This document shows positions 7,867 through 9,806 of a stretch of 9,806 bases of DNA, piece after piece. The DNA comes from Miltoncostaeales bacterium. GTDB lineage: Bacteria; Actinomycetota; Thermoleophilia; Miltoncostaeales; Miltoncostaeaceae. Each line of letters starts with the position of its first letter. Within the stretch, counting starts at the first letter, position 1. The notes under the pieces are model-generated. The model was given only the letters and a program-made list of their open reading frames with translations. It was not told where the DNA came from and ran no database searches. A program made the translations under genes and the position numbers. The DNA is taken from assembly GCA_030829765.1 (NCBI GenBank), contig JAUROO010000152.1, forward strand, positions 1 through 9,806, written 5' to 3'.

Positions 7867-8606
7867 CAGTGGAACGCCCGCGACAGCTTCTTGCGGTACT
7901 CCGGCACCACCGGGTGGCTGTCACCGAGGGTGCGGAACTGCCCGATGAGCATCTTCCGCAGGTCGTTCTTCAGCGCCGGGTCACCGGTGGTGGAGGCCGC
8001 ATCCACCAGGCTGGAGAACGCCTGCTGCCAGTCCTGGCGCTCCAGCGCGGCCAGGCCCGCCTGAACATCCGGCACGTCACTGCCCATCAGCCGGATACGG
8101 GCGATCAGGCCGGCCGCGATGGGATCGTGCTCGGCGGGCTTCAGCACCTCGCGTGCCTCCTCCAGGTCACCGCGGTCGATCAGCATGTGCCCCAGGGCGA
8201 TCCGGGCATCCGTGCGCCCGGCGTCGCGCGTGATGGCCTCGCGCAGGCTGTCCTCGTCGCCCTCGGCCACCAACAGGTCGACCTTGCTCGGCACCAGGCG
8301 ATCGAGGAAGGACTCCATCTGATCCGGGCCCACGAGGCCCACGAACTCCTCCACCACCTGCCCATCGCGGAACGCCTTGACCGCCGGGATGCTCATCACC
8401 TGGAACTGCTGCGCCAGCCCGGGGTTGGCGTCGATATCCACCTTCGCCAGCACCACGTCCGGCTCGCGGCGCCCCACGGCGTCTTCGATCAGCGGCCCCA
8501 GTTGGCGGCACGGGCCGCACCACCCGGCCCAGAAGTCCACGACCACCGGAACCTGATGGGAGCGGCCGATCACATCGGCCTGGAATGTGCTCTCGGAGAC
8601 GTCCAT
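7866..8606 (-). CDS. Thioredoxin-domain protein with C-terminal TPR-like extension (CnoX/YbbN-like), 246 aa
   Basis: The N-terminal 105 residues are a thioredoxin fold with the active site W29-C-G-P-C33 in F-W-A-G-W-C-G-P-C and the cis-proline P74 in M-S-I-P-A. The classical redox pair is therefore intact, unlike E. coli YbbN/CnoX, which lacks it. Residues from about 108 to 246 form an Ala/Leu-rich helical extension with TPR-like spacing (for example A-L-G-H-M-L-I-D-R-G-D-L-E-E-A-R-E-V-L), matching the CnoX group of thioredoxin-chaperones, though shorter than the E. coli protein. A role as disulfide reductase plus holdase for stressed proteins is inferred. There is no signal peptide, so it is cytoplasmic. 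The start ATG has a GGAGGG site 5 nt upstream. It lies 11 bp after the hydrolase and overlaps the cupin by one base. Confidence 0.9.
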   Translation of the reverse strand: MDVSESTFQADVIGRSHQVPVVVDFWAGWCGPCRQLGPLIEDAVGRREPDVVLAKVDIDANPGLAQQFQVMSIPAVKAFRDGQVVEEFVGLVGPDQMESFLDRLVPSKVDLLVAEGDEDSLREAITRDAGRTDARIALGHMLIDRGDLEEAREVLKPAEHDPIAAGLIARIRLMGSDVPDVQAGLAALERQDWQQAFSSLVDAASTTGDPALKNDLRKMLIGQFRTLGDSHPVVPEYRKKLSRAFH

Positions 8607-8611
8607 GGAAT

Positions 8612-8617
8612 CCCTCC
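8612..8617 (-). promoter_or_regulatory. Ribosome binding site of the thioredoxin-TPR gene
   Basis: On the minus strand GGAGGG directly follows the TAG stop of the hydrolase gene and lies 5 nt before the ATG at 8606. It fills most of the 11-bp gap, which leaves no room for a separate promoter and supports one transcript. Confidence 0.6.
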
Positions 8618-9607
8618 CTAGATCGGGGCCTCGGTGAAGCGCGCGGGGCCCGGAAGCGGAACCCTGCGGGTGGTGGCGAGATCGGAACCGGCCAGGTCGA
8701 TCACGTACGGACGCGGGTCACCATGCACGCGGTAGCCATAGCGGCGGTCGGAGAGGTTCGCGACGGTCACCCAATCGGTGATCTCATCGACCTGGCGGCC
8801 GTCGGGACCTTGCTCGGTGATGATTCCTGCCGGGATGTCGAATGCATTCAGGACATGAAGGCATGTGGCCTCCGCCGCTGCCCCATCCGCAGCCTGGTCC
8901 GTCAGTTCCACCATCGCGACGGCGCGCACGAAGCGCGACGGCGGCGTGTAGTCACCGGGCAGGCCGCGAAGACCGCCGCCCTGCCCCAGCGGCACGAGCG
9001 TGCGGCCATCCACGTCATCGCGGGGGTTCGCCGCGGCGAGTCCGACGTAGTTGCGCAGGTTGGTCAGGTGCCAGTCGAGGTACGGCGGGTTGGTGCCGAC
9101 GCCCACCGGGTTGTCGACGATGCTCATCCCCTCGGGGCGGAACTCGATCGCCAGCGAGGCATGGGCATCGTGCACCAGGAAGTGCAGCGGCGGCGGGAAC
9201 CCGGTACCGGGATCGACGCCGATCACGTTCATCGTCGCGGCAGCCCGCCGGACCTCGTCCACGGTTGCGCAGGTGCCGAGCAGGTAGGCGATGACGTCCA
9301 TCTCGGAGATGTCGGTGCCGTCGCCGACCGGGTCGGCGTAGTGGCAGAAGCCATCCATGTACAGGGCGTGCGCGCTCACGCCGGCGGTGTTCATGCCGTC
9401 CGCCAGCAGCCCGTCGGAGAAGGCGCCGATGCCCACCACTGCATGGGCGGGCGTCCAGGACATGCCCCCCGATGGCCCATGCGCCGTGCGCGGCTGCCCC
9501 GGGGCGATGACCTGCAGATCCCAGGGGATCAGGTCCGGGAACTCCATAGTGCGCCCGACCACCACGGTGCCGTCTGCCGCCGGCCGCATCTTCAGGTTGG
9601 TGCACAT
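8618..9607 (-). CDS. Linear amide C-N hydrolase, choloylglycine hydrolase/penicillin V acylase family, 329 aa
   Basis: This is an N-terminal nucleophile hydrolase that cleaves a non-peptide amide bond. Met1 would be removed to expose catalytic Cys2. Family landmarks occur in order: M-C-T-N at 1-4; G-R19-T-M-E22-F, where Arg19 matches the conserved Arg and Glu22 sits where bile-salt hydrolases carry Asp; M-N73-T-A-G-V; V-G-T-N173-P-P-Y, matching the conserved Asn; and S-R-F-V-R228, matching the conserved Arg. The length is usual for the family. There is no signal peptide, and Cys2 must become the N-terminus, so it should be cytoplasmic. The substrate is unknown: bile salts, penicillin V and N-acyl homoserine lactones are all used by relatives, and none can be chosen here. 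It is the first gene of an operon with thioredoxin-TPR and cupin genes. The first 18 codons recur as an exact inverted copy at the right edge. Confidence 0.88.
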   Translation of the reverse strand: MCTNLKMRPAADGTVVVGRTMEFPDLIPWDLQVIAPGQPRTAHGPSGGMSWTPAHAVVGIGAFSDGLLADGMNTAGVSAHALYMDGFCHYADPVGDGTDISEMDVIAYLLGTCATVDEVRRAAATMNVIGVDPGTGFPPPLHFLVHDAHASLAIEFRPEGMSIVDNPVGVGTNPPYLDWHLTNLRNYVGLAAANPRDDVDGRTLVPLGQGGGLRGLPGDYTPPSRFVRAVAMVELTDQAADGAAAEATCLHVLNAFDIPAGIITEQGPDGRQVDEITDWVTVANLSDRRYGYRVHGDPRPYVIDLAGSDLATTRRVPLPGPARFTEAPI

Positions 9608-9613
9608 GGTGTG

Positions 9614-9619
9614 ATCCTA
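9614..9619 (-). promoter_or_regulatory. -10 element (TAGGAT) giving a probable leaderless hydrolase mRNA
   Basis: On the minus strand TAGGAT ends exactly 7 bases before the A of the ATG at 9607. Transcription would therefore begin at or next to the start codon. The six bases between (CACACC) hold no Shine-Dalgarno. This is the classic actinobacterial leaderless arrangement. No clear -35 was seen. Confidence 0.55.
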
Positions 9620-9667
9620 GAGGCGCGCCGGGGATTCCCGCAGGAGGGCACGTCGCGAACCGGCATG

Positions 9668-9692
9668 GCCATTTGCGGGGGCCGCAAATGGC
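9668..9692. repeat. Hairpin at the centre of the large palindrome
   Basis: GCCATTTGCGG (9668-9678) and CCGCAAATGGC (9682-9692) form a perfect 11-bp stem with a GGG loop. No T-tract follows on either strand, so it is not a standard intrinsic terminator. It could be an operator, a bidirectional Rho-assisted stop or a cruciform. Its axis is offset by half a base pair from that of the outer arms, and the flanking 17 and 16 nt do not match each other. It is therefore a separate element from the outer repeat. Confidence 0.6.
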
Positions 9693-9739
9693 GATTCCCG
9701 GCTCCGGTTGCCCTCCTGCGGGAATCCCCGGCGCGCCTC

Positions 9740-9745
9740 TAGGAT
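9740..9745 (+). promoter_or_regulatory. Inverted copy of the leaderless TAGGAT promoter
   Basis: TAGGAT lies 7 bases before the ATG at 9752, the exact mirror of the element at 9614-9619. It is real only if the inverted repeat is real. Confidence 0.3.
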
Positions 9746-9751
9746 CACACC

Positions 9752-9806
9752 ATGTGCACCAACCTGAAGATGCGGCCGGCGGCAGACGGCACCGTGGTGG
9801 TCGGGC
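9752..9806 (+). CDS. 5' fragment of a second, identical hydrolase copy (or artefact)
   Basis: Eighteen codons plus one base run off the right edge, encoding M-C-T-N-L-K-M-R-P-A-A-D-G-T-V-V-V-G. This is identical at every base to the start of the hydrolase on the minus strand (9607 downward). If genuine, it is a head-to-head paralogue with its own TAGGAT promoter. If the contig ends here, it is more cautious to treat it as the same locus read twice. Nothing beyond the 18 codons can be judged. Confidence 0.35.
   Translation, partial: MCTNLKMRPAADGTVVVG

Larger units (their letters stand above)
9553..9806. repeat. Long perfect inverted repeat (98-bp arms) around a 58-nt centre
   Basis: Positions 9553-9650 and 9709-9806 are exact reverse complements, with paired positions summing to 19359. 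The first mismatch is 9651/9708. The outer limit is unknown because the right arm reaches the window end. The arms cover the first 18 codons of the hydrolase, its -10 element and 44 bp upstream of the ATG, including a GGCGCGCC palindrome (9622-9629 and 9730-9737). The arms carry no substitutions even in wobble positions. This means either a very recent or homogenised head-to-head duplication, or a fold-back artefact of assembly or amplification. Confidence 0.9.

Noticed and set aside
9668..9692. Intrinsic terminator of the hydrolase region
   Set aside because: The stem is strong, but no run of T follows on either strand, and it sits upstream of the gene rather than at an operon end.
8585..9742. 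A 385-aa plus-strand open reading frame opposite the hydrolase
   Set aside because: It is antisense to a gene with an intact catalytic set, is rich in His/Arg/Val, and has no recognisable motif or ribosome binding site.
9553..9806. Covalently closed hairpin telomere of a linear replicon
   Set aside because: Read-through of a hairpin end would be palindromic to the centre. Here 17 and 16 non-matching bases lie between the outer arms and the inner stem, and the inner axis is offset. A duplication or fold-back artefact fits better.

Overview
The window is GC-rich (around 70% by eye), gene-dense bacterial DNA. Its GC-rich codon use, GTG starts, TAnnnT-type -10 hexamers and one promoter placed for a leaderless transcript suggest a high-GC actinobacterium. 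A Thermoleophilia-like lineage is possible, but the sequence does not settle the taxon. No rRNA, tRNA, CRISPR array, transposase or phage gene was seen.

Left block (1-3533, minus strand): a compact operon read right to left. It holds a LolD/MacB-type ABC ATPase, a duplicated 10-TM FtsX/MacB-type permease, and the 5' part of a lipoprotein with a DUF4430-like domain that runs off the window. The genes overlap by 4 and 8 bp, so translational coupling is likely. The set resembles an envelope or lipoprotein-handling exporter.

Middle block (3639-7496, plus strand): a divergent ferric-iron-type (FbpABC/FutABC) importer in the order ATPase, lipoprotein binding protein, fused two-domain permease. The 105-bp divergent spacer carries an 11-bp inverted repeat. 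Each arm contains a TAGCGT hexamer facing its own operon. A 71-bp gap before the binding protein has an AT-rich promoter-like island and a hairpin just ahead of a strong ribosome binding site. This could allow extra or separately controlled expression of the binding protein.

Right block (7507-9607, minus strand): a three-gene operon convergent with the importer. It encodes a choloylglycine-hydrolase/penicillin-V-acylase-family Ntn hydrolase, a thioredoxin with a C-terminal helical (TPR/CnoX-like) extension, and a small cupin. The hydrolase has a TAGGAT hexamer exactly 7 bases before its ATG and no Shine-Dalgarno, so its transcript is probably leaderless. The function of the trio is unknown.

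Right edge (9553-9806): the most unusual feature. The hydrolase promoter and first 18 codons recur as an exact inverted copy, 98 of 98 bases, up to the window end. The arms flank a 58-nt centre with its own 11-bp hairpin. This is either a recent head-to-head duplication or an assembly/amplification fold-back. Sequence alone cannot decide, and an artefact is a serious possibility if the contig ends here. Otherwise the window holds recognisable families, and I found no convincing new defence or mobile system.
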